A DNA stretch of 49,147 bases from Candidatus Adlerbacteria bacterium (GTDB taxonomy: Bacteria; Patescibacteriota; Minisyncoccia; Phycocordibacterales; SBAW01), in assembly GCA_903900775.1 (NCBI GenBank), contig CAIUOD010000001.1:1-49147 (forward strand). Direction: 5' to 3'. Position 1 is the stretch's first letter. Every line of letters begins with the position of its first letter. Under the pieces are notes generated by a model. The model saw nothing but the letters and a program-made list of their open reading frames with translations. It did not search any database and was not told where the DNA came from. The translations under genes and the position numbers were made by a program. Positions 8,636 to 16,780 of this stretch are shown here, in pieces.

Positions 8636-10181
8636 ACGGATTTTTTTGTGAAATAGGTGCCGACGCAGAGCGTAATTCTCCCTGTGCCACTCGAGTTGGG
8701 AGCGCGGCGCGGATAAACGGCAAGAACACGACGATGTTGAGAAGCGCCCACGCCGTGTTGTTGATGAGCGAGGCAGAAAATCCTTCTCTTGTGAGTGCCA
8801 CTATAATGCCAATGGCGACCACGCCAACATAGGCGATATGCCATCTCACCAATGGCAAAAAATTTCCCTGCACCCAGTTTTTGTCTGTAATCGAGAACGC
8901 CGAACGTTGGAAGGTTGCCGCAGAGTAGAGAGCGCGCAGATGGATATTAAATCCGCCCATAGAAAATCCGAGGCTCGAAAAGGTGAAAGTAAAATTTGAT
9001 GATCGTTGAATAACGTACAAAGTAAAGAAGAAGTACGGCAAAAAGATTGCGGCAAGAAGCATGCCGTTTATGAGTACCGGTACCATCCCGGTGTAGAAGA
9101 AAACAATGGGCAGGAGGGCATCGATCACGACAAAAAGCCCCGACAAATAAAAACTTGCCGAAGAGAGATATTGGATGCGTTGCGCCCACGAAAGCCCGCG
9201 CATAAATAGCGGATTGTAACGGAAGATGACATCGAGCGCGCCACGTGCCCAACGAAATTGCTGTTTAGAATAGGAGAGCAGGTCTTCGGTTGCCAAACCC
9301 TCGGCTAAGACCTCACCCAGATAGATCGAGCGGTATCCTTTAGCGTGCATGAGGAGGCCGGTGATAAAATCCTCGGCGATTGATTCGGTGCACATGCCAC
9401 CGACCGAGAAGAGAGCTTCGCGGGAAATGAGCATGTTGGTGCCGCACATGGTGGCGCTGTTGAGACGATTTTTACCTTTACAAATCGGCCCAAAAAAAAG
9501 CTCCTGCTGCTCCCACGAACTTTTAGTCAGATAATTCTCGGCATAATTTTTATAGAACTGCGGCGTCTGAACAAAGCCAACTTTGGGGTCGACGAAATAC
9601 GATGCAGTCTTCGCCAAGAAATCGGAATGCGGCACATGGTCGGCGTCGAATATTGCCACGAGGGGATTGCTCGTGAGCCGGAGTGCGTTGTTGATGTTGC
9701 CCGCTTTGGCGCCACCAGGCACCGTGCGCGTGATGCAGTGCACACCCAAGCTCGAGGCGAGCGCTTCTATCTCGCGCCAATTGCTCTTGTCGGCCACATA
9801 GCCATCGTTAAGGATGTGGATGTTAAAATTGGGATAATCCATGGCGCGTGCGGCCACAACCGTCTTCCGTACCATCTCGGTCGGCTCTCCTGCGACCGTG
9901 ATAAAAACGTCTGCCGGTGGGTGGTGCTCAGCGTCTCTGGGTGCACTATATGACGTCTCCCATACCGTGTAGAGAAATGTTAGTACCTGCCAGATATGGA
10001 AAACCTCTCCCGCGATAAGGAGCGAGAAGAGCAGGCGATTGCCGATGGGAAAGAAGAACGCAAGTACAAAAAAGTAGGTTACCGCAAAGAGCATGTTGAG
10101 CGCGAGGAGCTCTTTGGGAGGATCCGTTTTGAGGAAATCCTTTCGCATCTCCACATAATCATTTTCGCTGTAGGGGCTCAT
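8613..10181 (-). CDS. BcsA-like processive GT2 (cellulose synthase-type)
   Basis: A 522-residue membrane glycosyltransferase. Two N-terminal helices (about 28-75) precede a cytoplasmic GT-A domain with all processive GT2 motifs: HILNDGY (Asp126), FDADH (Asp179/Asp181), SIAEDFITG (the TED-type Asp near 272) and QQFRW (307-311, the QxxRW acceptor motif). Several helices follow (about 340-500). It lacks the C-terminal PilZ domain of c-di-GMP-regulated BcsA, so any control must differ. The sequence cannot separate cellulose synthase from related beta-glucan or mannan synthases, but the adjacent GH8 gene, a family typically found with bcsA, favours a beta-1,4-glucan. No BcsB, C or D homologue was seen in the window. 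Confidence 0.85.
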   Translation of the reverse strand: MSPYSENDYVEMRKDFLKTDPPKELLALNMLFAVTYFFVLAFFFPIGNRLLFSLLIAGEVFHIWQVLTFLYTVWETSYSAPRDAEHHPPADVFITVAGEPTEMVRKTVVAARAMDYPNFNIHILNDGYVADKSNWREIEALASSLGVHCITRTVPGGAKAGNINNALRLTSNPLVAIFDADHVPHSDFLAKTASYFVDPKVGFVQTPQFYKNYAENYLTKSSWEQQELFFGPICKGKNRLNSATMCGTNMLISREALFSVGGMCTESIAEDFITGLLMHAKGYRSIYLGEVLAEGLATEDLLSYSKQQFRWARGALDVIFRYNPLFMRGLSWAQRIQYLSSASFYLSGLFVVIDALLPIVFFYTGMVPVLINGMLLAAIFLPYFFFTLYVIQRSSNFTFTFSSLGFSMGGFNIHLRALYSAATFQRSAFSITDKNWVQGNFLPLVRWHIAYVGVVAIGIIVALTREGFSASLINNTAWALLNIVVFLPFIRAALPTRVAQGELRSASAPISQKNPYDSIRKN

Positions 10182-10208
10182 AAAAATATAATGCTGGATT
10201 GTTGATGA

Positions 10209-11429
10209 TTATTGTTTGAAGGCGTTCATGGGAATGCTGGCGGCCAGATTGGGCAGAAGATTGTTATAGAGCGCGATGCCGAACCACGCCCAGTTGTCGT
10301 CGTAGTACGAGAGCGACTTCTTCCACTTATCGGCACCCGGGTCGTAAAGGAAAACAAGTTTTTGGCTATAGACGTCTTGCGCCAGGTTGGGTGCCGCGAG
10401 CATGAAATAACCCACAGTGCCCCCATACATGGCAGGGGCCTCAGAGGCGATTACCACCGTGCCGTCATGGGTGTACGTTGACCCGAGTGTGTGGTTCTCG
10501 CTCCATTGCGAAGAGAGGAACGAAAGCATGTTGAGTGTGGTGATGTCGCGCGGATCTTTGAACCATGCCCAATCAAGCGCGAGATGGTACGGCACCCGGA
10601 GCGCATCGAAGCCGAAGTTGGTCGTATCTGCGCCGCCCGGTATCGCGATGAGTGCGCCGGTTGCGCGGTTAATTTCTACCCAATCGGGCGGTAGATTCGC
10701 GCTCAGTTTTTTATCGAGCGTCGAGGAAATACTTTTCTGCAAGACGGTGTAGGAGCTGTCCGCTAGTTTGCTCCACGGATGCGCCGGGTCGACGAGTGCA
10801 AAAATGCGATACGCCGCCGGATTGAGATAGGAGGGATTGATTGCTGCGTAGGTATTCCCTGAAGTTGTCTCAATATTGTCGGCGGTGAGGTAGGGGGTGG
10901 GGCCAACCTCGACAACTTCTTTGTTCCAAATATCCCCGATAATGCCACGCGCAGAGTCGAGATATTTAGGATCTTGCCAGCGCGCGTACGCAAAAACGAG
11001 CGAGAGAGCGATATCGGTATCGGCATCGCTCGCGCTTGTTTCGCCACCCTGAGAGATGAGCACGCCGTAGGAGCCGTCTGGTTGCTTACCCCACAGCCAG
11101 GCAAAGAGATGGTCGCCGGTGTGGTAGATGTTGGTCTGGGTCCAGTGCCACGCGCCATCAAATGTCTGTTTGTCGCCCATCCACACGGCGCGCAACATGG
11201 TGTAACTCTGCCCCTCGGAGGTAGTGACGTTGCCGCGCTGTGGGTCTAGCGTGCGGTAGCTACCCGCTTCGACATATTCATTTTTATAGGAGTACCACGT
11301 GGCGTTGAGTAGTTGCACCGGGGAGAAGATAATCGGCACATTGCCTCGGCCGCTCTCTAAATACAACACTGCACCAGCGATGAGCAGGGCAAAGCAAAGA
11401 AACACCCAGCCGAGTAATCGGGTCACCAT
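10209..11429 (-). CDS. Membrane-anchored GH8 endoglucanase (BcsZ-like)
   Basis: A 406-residue enzyme. An uncleaved or signal-type helix (about residues 5-24) anchors a GH8 (alpha/alpha)6-barrel catalytic domain outside the membrane. GH8 signatures are NVTTSEGQSYTMLRAVW, whose Glu72 is the general acid, and ETSASDADTDIALSLVFAYARW, with catalytic Asp residues near 135-139. GH8 enzymes in cellulose operons (BcsZ/CMCax) cut beta-1,4-glucan and assist export or ordering of the polymer. It sits 27 bp upstream of the BcsA-like gene on the same strand, the classical pairing, so a role in glucan synthesis rather than nutrition is likely (inference). BcsZ proteins are usually about 370 residues, so this one is complete. 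Confidence 0.88.
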   Translation of the reverse strand: MVTRLLGWVFLCFALLIAGAVLYLESGRGNVPIIFSPVQLLNATWYSYKNEYVEAGSYRTLDPQRGNVTTSEGQSYTMLRAVWMGDKQTFDGAWHWTQTNIYHTGDHLFAWLWGKQPDGSYGVLISQGGETSASDADTDIALSLVFAYARWQDPKYLDSARGIIGDIWNKEVVEVGPTPYLTADNIETTSGNTYAAINPSYLNPAAYRIFALVDPAHPWSKLADSSYTVLQKSISSTLDKKLSANLPPDWVEINRATGALIAIPGGADTTNFGFDALRVPYHLALDWAWFKDPRDITTLNMLSFLSSQWSENHTLGSTYTHDGTVVIASEAPAMYGGTVGYFMLAAPNLAQDVYSQKLVFLYDPGADKWKKSLSYYDDNWAWFGIALYNNLLPNLAASIPMNAFKQ

Positions 11430-11443
11430 TGTTGTTCTATAAT

Positions 11444-11626
11444 TTACCTATGTCGAGTAAACATTCTGGCGAGAAGTTGGCGCCCAACCAATAGGAAGCC
11501 GAACAGTCCCAGTACCACGGCCGCTGCTAATAGAGTTTGGATTTGCGCTGGCGCGAGATGCTCGCCCACCGCGTATATGTTGTCGGGGGCGACTTTAGTG
11601 GTGGTGAAAAAGAGTGATTCGCGCAT
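11444..11626 (-). CDS. Small single-pass membrane protein in the polysaccharide operon
   Basis: A 60-residue ORF with a hydrophilic start (MRESLFFTTTKVAPDN), one transmembrane helix (TLLAAAVVLGLFGFLLVG, about residues 32-50) and a basic end (RQLLARMFTRHR), which predicts an N-out/C-in orientation. It lies 10 bp after the GT2/GtrA gene and 14 bp before the GH8 gene, tight spacing that supports a real gene. No Shine-Dalgarno is visible. I do not recognise a family. A small accessory subunit of the synthase complex is plausible but only inferred from position. Confidence 0.55.
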   Translation of the reverse strand: MRESLFFTTTKVAPDNIYAVGEHLAPAQIQTLLAAAVVLGLFGFLLVGRQLLARMFTRHR

Positions 11627-11636
11627 ATTTATTTTT

Positions 11637-12761
11637 TTATGATTGAGGTATAAAGGTCGTCCCCGTCTGGCGCTGTCTGAACACCCACACTTTCGAGAGG
11701 GTAAAGTTGGCTATGAAGGTGAACACGGTGGTGATGGCAAGTGCCACAAGATCGTACACGCCCACACCGACGAGGAAGTTCATCATCGCGACGTTAATCG
11801 TCAGCGAGACCGAGGTCATCGCATAGAAGCGCACCACTTCGCCCAGGGTTAGTCGCGTGCGCAGGCCGAAGGTCCAGTAGCGGTTAAGCAGGAGCGAGGA
11901 GACAGTGCCCACGAGGAACGAGAAGAGTTTGGCAATCGTCAAATGGTCGGCGAAGAGGGCGGTCGCGCGCGTGAGATAGAGATACGCGGTGACGTCGAGG
12001 AGTGTGTTGAGCACACCCACACTCATAAACTTGAGTGCCTCCTTGTGGGTCACCAGCCCGAGCTCGCCCCGATAGAGTTCGATCATCTCGGTAAAGGCGC
12101 GGAGGATGACAGTGAATTTTGCGCCGGTAGGAGAGCCGGCTTTGCGCGGCAAATGCGAAACAGGAACTTCTTTTACTGGAACCAATTTGCGGGTGAGGCG
12201 TATCAGTGTCTCGGCGCTTATCATCGCGCCTTTTGACTGCAGCGGTAGCGACTGCACCTCTTCGCGTTTAAATAGTTTAAAGGCGCAATCAATGTCGCGG
12301 ATCTTCAAACCGAAGAGTAGGCGATTGAGCCGATTCCAACCCCATGCATTGAGTAGGCGCATAAACGGGTCGCGGCGCGGCGCTCGATAACCAATAACCA
12401 CCGGGTACTCATCGAGATGTATCAAGAGATTTTGCAACTCGACGATATCAAACTGCAGATCCGCATCGGTGAAAAAGATGTACTCCATACGTGCTGCCGC
12501 AATGCCGGTCTTGAGTGCTGCGCCATAACCGCGATTGTGCGGATGATTTATGACGCGCACGACCGGATATTTGCGTGAGAAGTCTTCCGCTATTGACTGG
12601 GTATGGTCAGAGCTACCGTCGTTGACGACGATTATCTCGTACTCACCGACGTAGGGAGATTCTTCAACCGCGCGCATAGTATCGGTTATCGTTTGCCGAA
12701 TGTTTTCTTCTTCGTTGTAGGTAGGGAAGAATATGCTGAGCGATACTTTCTGTTGCTTCAT
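11637..12761 (-). CDS. GT2 polyprenyl-phosphate glycosyltransferase fused to GtrA
   Basis: A 374-residue fusion. Residues about 1-235 are a DPM1-like GT2 domain with SIFFPTYNEEENI, IVVNDGSSDHT, NRGYGAALKTGI and the FTDADLQFD metal-binding motif; such enzymes load a hexose onto polyprenyl phosphate. Residues about 250-370 are a four-helix GtrA domain (KFMSVGVLNTLLDVTAY, LLNRYWTF), associated with flipping the lipid-linked sugar. One polypeptide may therefore make and translocate the donor used by the two GT-C transferases nearby. It is the first gene of the minus-strand operon. A promoter-like element ends about 7 bp before the ATG, consistent with a leaderless transcript. Confidence 0.88.
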   Translation of the reverse strand: MKQQKVSLSIFFPTYNEEENIRQTITDTMRAVEESPYVGEYEIIVVNDGSSDHTQSIAEDFSRKYPVVRVINHPHNRGYGAALKTGIAAARMEYIFFTDADLQFDIVELQNLLIHLDEYPVVIGYRAPRRDPFMRLLNAWGWNRLNRLLFGLKIRDIDCAFKLFKREEVQSLPLQSKGAMISAETLIRLTRKLVPVKEVPVSHLPRKAGSPTGAKFTVILRAFTEMIELYRGELGLVTHKEALKFMSVGVLNTLLDVTAYLYLTRATALFADHLTIAKLFSFLVGTVSSLLLNRYWTFGLRTRLTLGEVVRFYAMTSVSLTINVAMMNFLVGVGVYDLVALAITTVFTFIANFTLSKVWVFRQRQTGTTFIPQS

Positions 12762-12768
12762 ATTAAGC

Positions 12769-12798
12769 TTTATACGCGACAGAGATTAAAGTTGTCTG
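12769..12798 (-). promoter_or_regulatory. Predicted promoter of the polysaccharide operon
   Basis: On the minus strand, CAGACA (12793-12798) and TATAAA (12769-12774) are separated by 18 bp. The -10 ends 7 bp before the ATG at 12761, so transcription would begin at or next to the start codon, matching the lack of a Shine-Dalgarno. The preceding gene ends in its own terminator, so an operon promoter is needed here. Confidence 0.45.
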
Positions 12799-12824
12799 AA
12801 GCGGTAAGATTCTTGGAAACGAAA

Positions 12825-12851
12825 AGCGCCGCCCCAATATGGGGCGGCGCT
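12825..12851 (-). terminator. Rho-independent terminator of the FN3 gene
   Basis: AGCGCCGCCCC (12825-12835) and GGGGCGGCGCT (12841-12851) form a perfect 11-bp stem with a 5-nt loop. On the minus strand it is followed by TTTTC. It lies 22 bp after the stop of the fibronectin-III gene and separates it from the glycosyltransferase operon. Confidence 0.88.
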
Positions 12852-12873
12852 CTCGATATGTAGCTGATAATTG

Positions 12874-14313
12874 TTAGTGAAGTGTTATCGTCGCATCGAC
12901 ACTATCACCATTTTGTCCGGCGAAGTGATAGGTGTAGGTCCCGGGCGCGGTCGGTAGCGAGAGCGAGCCGGTGGAGAAGTTCCCACCGTTATCAGCGTGC
13001 GCCATTGCGACGGTGGTGCCATTCATGGTCACCGTTACGTTCTCCTCGTGTTTGAAGTTTCTGCCGCCGAAGTCAATGGAGCCGCCTGCGCTGAACGTCT
13101 GCCCGTTCTGGTCGATTGAGGCTGGCCCTTGATTTTGCGGTGGCGTTGTGGTCCCGGTTCCGCCCCCACCAGTACCACCGCCACCTAACAGCGCCTGTAT
13201 CTCATGCTCGAGCGTTGTCACGCGATTCTGGAGGTCGGTGATCTCATTCTGTAGTGTAGTCAGATCGGGAGTGGTCGGTGGCGTAGTCGTGCTTGTCTGT
13301 GTAGTCATGAACATCTGATCCGTCGAGTGCATAGTGTTGCCCGAGCCATCCATCGACCACACCTGCAAGTGATATGTCGTGTTGGGTGTGAGGCCGGTCA
13401 GACCGACCGAGTGGCTCATCACCTGGTTCGTATCTTTCGTTGTTGAGGCAGTATAGTTGTTAGCTGATATACCCCATGCAACTTGTGAGTCCGCATTTTC
13501 ATCGGTCGTCCACATCACAGTCGCGCCCGTATCGGTCGGTGTTATAACGATGCCCGATATTACCGGCTCGGTCGAAGAAGCCGGAGTGCTCGTTGCGGTC
13601 GTAGTACCCATGGCAGAGAGAAACGTCTGGTCACTCGAGCTAGCTATCCCGGGGTTTGTGCCGGAGAGCACTTGGAAGTGGTAGTCGGTGTTGGGACTGA
13701 GATCGGTAACCGTCATCGAGTGGTTGGTTACCAGATTGCTATCAACCACCGTTGCGGCCCCATAGCTGGGTGTGGTACCCCAGAGAACCTGCGAGGTTGC
13801 GGGCTGGTCGGTCATCCATGTTATGAGCACATTCGTGCCGCTTGGATTTGCCAAGATATTGGATATGACCGGCATACTACTCGTTGCCGTAGTCGTCGTT
13901 GCGGTGCTCGCCGCCGCCCCCGTCGTTAGGAACGTCTGATCGCTCGAAGTAGCGAGCGAACTCGAAGCATTTTCAGACATAACCTGGAAGTGGTAGAGAG
14001 TGCCGGGGAGCAGGGCCGCCAATGATAGCGAGTGGCTGGTTACCTCGGAGGTGTCTAAACTTGAGAACGTGTTGTAGGGCGTTGTTGTACCGTAGGCGAC
14101 CTGCGAGTTTGAAGGTTGGTCGGTTGTCCAAGTGACGACCGCCCCCGTGTCGCTTGGGGAGGCAGCTATTGCCGAGATGGCCGGCGCGGTCGAGGTCTCT
14201 GTGTCTGCCTGTGCGGCGAGCGGCAAAACGATACCTCCGGCTAATGCCGCCACCGCAGAGACGAGCAAGCCCCCGATGCTCAACACGATTCCGTTAATTA
14301 TTTTTCGTTTCAT
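12874..14313 (-). CDS. Secreted protein with three fibronectin-III-like repeats
   Basis: A 479-residue exported protein. A signal peptide (about 1-36, LPLAAQA cleavage-type end) is followed by three FN3/purple-acid-phosphatase-N-like repeats of about 95 residues. Each has an ISxIxxxPSxTxAxVTWTTDxPAxSQVxWG pattern and a later HSxxLxxLxPxTxYHFQV pattern. Linkers between repeats are rich in Ala, Ser and Thr. Then come a short coiled coil (LQNEITDLQNRVTTLEHEIQ), a Gly-rich hinge and a C-terminal beta domain with Ig features (GGSIDFGGRNFKHEENVTV). No catalytic domain, LPXTG motif or C-terminal anchor is seen. A surface or extracellular adhesion/structural role is inferred. It lies upstream of the polysaccharide operon but is terminated separately. 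Copies of the repeat differ clearly, so the duplication is old. Confidence 0.8.
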   Translation of the reverse strand: MKRKIINGIVLSIGGLLVSAVAALAGGIVLPLAAQADTETSTAPAISAIAASPSDTGAVVTWTTDQPSNSQVAYGTTTPYNTFSSLDTSEVTSHSLSLAALLPGTLYHFQVMSENASSSLATSSDQTFLTTGAAASTATTTTATSSMPVISNILANPSGTNVLITWMTDQPATSQVLWGTTPSYGAATVVDSNLVTNHSMTVTDLSPNTDYHFQVLSGTNPGIASSSDQTFLSAMGTTTATSTPASSTEPVISGIVITPTDTGATVMWTTDENADSQVAWGISANNYTASTTKDTNQVMSHSVGLTGLTPNTTYHLQVWSMDGSGNTMHSTDQMFMTTQTSTTTPPTTPDLTTLQNEITDLQNRVTTLEHEIQALLGGGGTGGGGTGTTTPPQNQGPASIDQNGQTFSAGGSIDFGGRNFKHEENVTVTMNGTTVAMAHADNGGNFSTGSLSLPTAPGTYTYHFAGQNGDSVDATITLH

Positions 14314-14341
14314 AACTTTTTATTTTTTATTTGATAATAAC

Positions 14342-14389
14342 GCCGAGGGGGCTGTCCTAAATTTGTGTTTAGAGGACAGCCCCCTCGGC
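14342..14389 (-). promoter_or_regulatory. Long perfect hairpin upstream of the FN3 gene
   Basis: GCCGAGGGGGCTGTCCT (14342-14358) and AGGACAGCCCCCTCGGC (14373-14389) pair perfectly over 17 bp around a 14-nt loop. On the minus strand it lies 29 bp before the FN3 gene start and is followed by T-rich sequence (GTTATTATC, then TTTT-containing stretches). It could be an attenuator in that gene's leader, the terminator of a short upstream transcript, or both. No matching copy is seen elsewhere in the window. Confidence 0.6.
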
Positions 14390-14476
14390 TACACCATCAA
14401 TTCCTTCATTTGCATGTCCTCCCTTAACCTCGACCTCAATAATGCTGAAGGGCGGCGGCGCACGCGGTGCGCTCAT
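14369..14476 (-). CDS. Possible 35-residue leader ORF
   Basis: A short ORF, too small for the supplied track, runs from ATG at 14476 to TAA in the hairpin loop. It encodes MSAPRAPPPFSIIEVEVKGG and a further 15 residues ending AEGAVL. Its start overlaps the stop of an even shorter frame (MTEASSGR, ATGA overlap). Inside it, GGGAGG precedes another tiny frame (MQMKELMV). No family is recognised and there is no good Shine-Dalgarno for the 35-residue frame. It is listed because it ends exactly within the long hairpin, as a translated leader would. Confidence 0.2.
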   Translation of the reverse strand: MSAPRAPPPFSIIEVEVKGGHANEGIDGVAEGAVL

Positions 14477-14548
14477 CGACCGCTCGAGGCTTCAGTCATG
14501 CGGGCCACTATAACGGGGTGTTGCTGAAAGGCAGGTGAAGCACCTACG

Positions 14549-14577
14549 TTGATTTTTGAGAAAGTTAATGGTATAGT
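14549..14577 (+). promoter_or_regulatory. Predicted promoter of the CxxC protein gene
   Basis: TTGATT (14549-14554) and TATAGT (14572-14577) are separated by 17 bp, and the ATG at 14586 lies 8 bp downstream. The arrangement predicts a leaderless or nearly leaderless transcript. No Shine-Dalgarno is present. Confidence 0.6.
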
Positions 14578-14585
14578 GCTCGTCT

Positions 14586-14939
14586 ATGAAGAATTTCAAG
14601 AAAGGCGGACATTTTGGGGCAGGGAATAAGTCGCATTCTTCTTTTGCAAAACCATTTAAACCATTCGCGCGGCATGGGGATGCTTCGCGCCCGGCAGAGA
14701 TGCACTCGGCCAAATGCGCGCATTGCGGCAAAATATGTGAAGTGCCATTTCGCCCCAACGGGAAGAAGCCGGTTTTCTGCAAAGATTGTTTTGTCCCCGA
14801 AAAAGGCGACGCTACCCCTCGCACGCCTTATCGGTCACAGCATATTGAGCCGCGCGGTGATGATCTAAAATCCCAGATCGAAATGCTCAATACTAAAATA
14901 GAAAAACTGATGCGTATGGTCGAAGCGCTCAATAAATAA
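14586..14939 (+). CDS. CxxC-x17-CxxC zinc-ribbon protein
   Basis: A 117-residue basic protein. A Lys/Phe-rich start precedes CAHCGKICEVPFRPNGKKPV followed by FCKDCF. The two CxxC pairs are separated by exactly 17 residues, the defining layout of the CxxC-x17-CxxC zinc-ribbon domain that is abundant in candidate-phyla genomes. The C-terminus (about 90-117, DDLKSQIEMLNTKIEKLMRMVEALNK) is a heptad coiled coil that could mediate oligomerisation. Nucleic-acid or protein binding is plausible, but the function of the family is not established. It is transcribed from its own promoter and separated by 31 bp from the flavoprotein gene. Confidence 0.85.
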   Translation: MKNFKKGGHFGAGNKSHSSFAKPFKPFARHGDASRPAEMHSAKCAHCGKICEVPFRPNGKKPVFCKDCFVPEKGDATPRTPYRSQHIEPRGDDLKSQIEMLNTKIEKLMRMVEALNK

Positions 14940-14970
14940 ATTTCACGTCGCATTTAGTAGGAGATTATTT

Positions 14971-16206
14971 ATGTACGATCTGATTGTTATTGGTGGTGGC
15001 CCTTCGGGGATGATGGCGGCCGGGCGCGCGGCCGAGCTTGGTAAAAAAGTTTTACTGCTCGAAAAAAATAAGTCGCTGGGCAAAAAATTAAAAATCTCAG
15101 GTGGCGGGCGATGCAATATCACCAACGCTGAATTTGAACTGCATCAATTTTTGCATGCGTATGGGAGTGCCGAGCCGTTTTTGTATTCCGCGTTCGCTCA
15201 ATTTGGCGTACAAGACACGTTTACTTTTTTTGAATCTCACGGCCTGCCGCTCGTGGTTGAGGCGCGCAAGCGCGCCTTCCCCCAAACGCAGAAGGCCGCC
15301 GATGTGTGCAGCACGCTTGAGGCGTATATGAAAAAAGGGCGGGTCGAGGTGCGCACGAGCGCCCCGGTTACTCGGATTGAAACGAACAGCGAGGGTTTAA
15401 TTGCGGCGGTTGTGGTGGGTGGCGAGGTGCTCCGCGCCCACTCGTTTCTCTTGGCGGTGGGTGGCGTTTCGCACCCCGAGACCGGTTCAACCGGCGACGG
15501 CTTCGCCTGGCTCAAAAAAATGGGGCACACCATTCACACGCCGACCCCCTCGGTGGTCCCGCTCGCTGTTAAAGAAGAGTGGAGCAAAGAGCTCTCGGGG
15601 ACTTCGCTTTCGTTTATGAAAATCACTTTTTTTATGGATGGCAAAAAGCAATTCGCACAGACTGGTAAAATTTTGTTCACCCACTTCGGGCTCTCGGGCC
15701 CGCTCATCCTCAATAGCGCGCACAAAGTTGCTGACTTGCTCCATAGCGGCCTCGTGACCGCGACCATCGACGCCTATCCGCATACCGACCTCGGTGCGCT
15801 TGAGAAAAAAATCATTCACGTTTTCGACGCGAATAAAAATAAAGAACTCAAAAACATTATCAAAGAATTTGTCCCGGACGACACGCAGAAGGGGATTGCA
15901 CTTCTCCTCGCGCAAGAGATGGATATCACCAAGCAAGTCAACAGTATTACTAAAGAAGAACGTAAAAAGATAGTACATCTATTAAAAGCGCTCCCGCTTA
16001 CCATTGTGGGGCTCATGGGTTTTGACCGCGCGGTCGTGGCCGACGGTGGGGTTTCCTTAAAAGAAATAGACACGCGCACCATGCGCTCGCGCAAAATCCC
16101 AAATCTTCTAGTAACCGGTGATCTGCTCAATATTCATCGCCCGTCGGGCGGGTTTTCGCTCCAACTGTGTTGGACGACCGGCTATGTGGCCGGGACGCAC
16201 GCATAG
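14971..16206 (+). CDS. HI0933/BaiN-like FAD-dependent oxidoreductase
   Basis: A 411-residue flavoprotein of the YhiN/HI0933 family. The N-terminal dinucleotide-binding motif is YDLIVIGGGPSGMMAAGRAA, followed by LEKNKSLGKKLKISGGGRCN, the hallmark of this family. A second FAD motif appears near the C-terminus (VTGDLLNIHRPSGGFSLQLC). Length matches the family norm of about 400. Characterised relatives act on varied substrates and the physiological role of most is unknown, so no gene symbol is given. AGGAG lies upstream of the ATG. It precedes another flavin-linked cluster, though a separate promoter for that is likely across the gap after 16206. Confidence 0.9.
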   Translation: MYDLIVIGGGPSGMMAAGRAAELGKKVLLLEKNKSLGKKLKISGGGRCNITNAEFELHQFLHAYGSAEPFLYSAFAQFGVQDTFTFFESHGLPLVVEARKRAFPQTQKAADVCSTLEAYMKKGRVEVRTSAPVTRIETNSEGLIAAVVVGGEVLRAHSFLLAVGGVSHPETGSTGDGFAWLKKMGHTIHTPTPSVVPLAVKEEWSKELSGTSLSFMKITFFMDGKKQFAQTGKILFTHFGLSGPLILNSAHKVADLLHSGLVTATIDAYPHTDLGALEKKIIHVFDANKNKELKNIIKEFVPDDTQKGIALLLAQEMDITKQVNSITKEERKKIVHLLKALPLTIVGLMGFDRAVVADGGVSLKEIDTRTMRSRKIPNLLVTGDLLNIHRPSGGFSLQLCWTTGYVAGTHA

Positions 16207-16279
16207 CTCCACGTCTGCGTGTTTGATAAGATAGGTGAAACGAACGGTCGATATCAGACGTATTATAGAGTATAAGACT

Positions 16280-16777
16280 ATGAAAAAATTCATCACCTCG
16301 CTGGTGTTTGTGCTCGTGTTCGCGATGTACGCTCTTTCGCAATATTTTAATAATTCGAGCACGCTCGCCTATACCGCTCCTGGTGCCACCCCGACCACGG
16401 CGGCAAATTCCCAGCCAGTTGCCCGAGTAGCAGCCCCTGTTTCCGTGCCAGTTTCAACTCCGGCGCCGACGACTGCGTCGAAGCCCGCAGGACAATATGT
16501 CGACGGCACCTACACGGGCTCGGTCGCGGATGCGTACTACGGCAAAGTGCAGGTTAAAGCAACTATCTCGGGCGGCAAATTGGCGGACGTTACTTTTCTT
16601 CAATATCCGAGCGATCGAAGCACCTCGCGCTTTATCAGTAGCCAGGCGATGCCAATGCTCACGAGTGAAGCGATACAGGCGCAGAGCGCCCAAGTAGACG
16701 CAGTCTCGGGAGCGAGCGACACCAGTGCGGCCTTCCGCGAGTCGCTCGGCGTGGCGCTTTCGCAAGCAAAAGGATAA
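16280..16777 (+). CDS. Exported FMN-binding (flavinylated) protein
   Basis: A 165-residue protein with an N-terminal signal anchor (MKKFITSLVFVLVFAMYALS), a Thr/Pro/Ala-rich spacer (about residues 35-80) and one FMN_bind domain (about 82-165). The domain starts YVDGTYTGSVADAYYGKVQV and ends with VDAVSGASDTSAAF, which fits the [S/T]GA[S/T]-x-[S/T] motif where ApbE attaches FMN covalently. The fourth position here is Ser, not the Thr of well-studied NqrC/RnfG proteins. No lipobox Cys is seen, so membrane tethering is through the N-terminal helix. The ATG at 16280 is preferred over the track's 16235 because it begins the signal sequence. Flavin transferase follows after 3 bp. Predicted role: surface one-protein flavin electron carrier. 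Confidence 0.87.
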   Translation: MKKFITSLVFVLVFAMYALSQYFNNSSTLAYTAPGATPTTAANSQPVARVAAPVSVPVSTPAPTTASKPAGQYVDGTYTGSVADAYYGKVQVKATISGGKLADVTFLQYPSDRSTSRFISSQAMPMLTSEAIQAQSAQVDAVSGASDTSAAFRESLGVALSQAKG

Positions 16778-16780
16778 AAT

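Noticed and set aside
15487-15978. 163-residue minus-strand ORF inside the HI0933-like gene
   Set aside because: Antisense shadow of a well-conserved flavoprotein.
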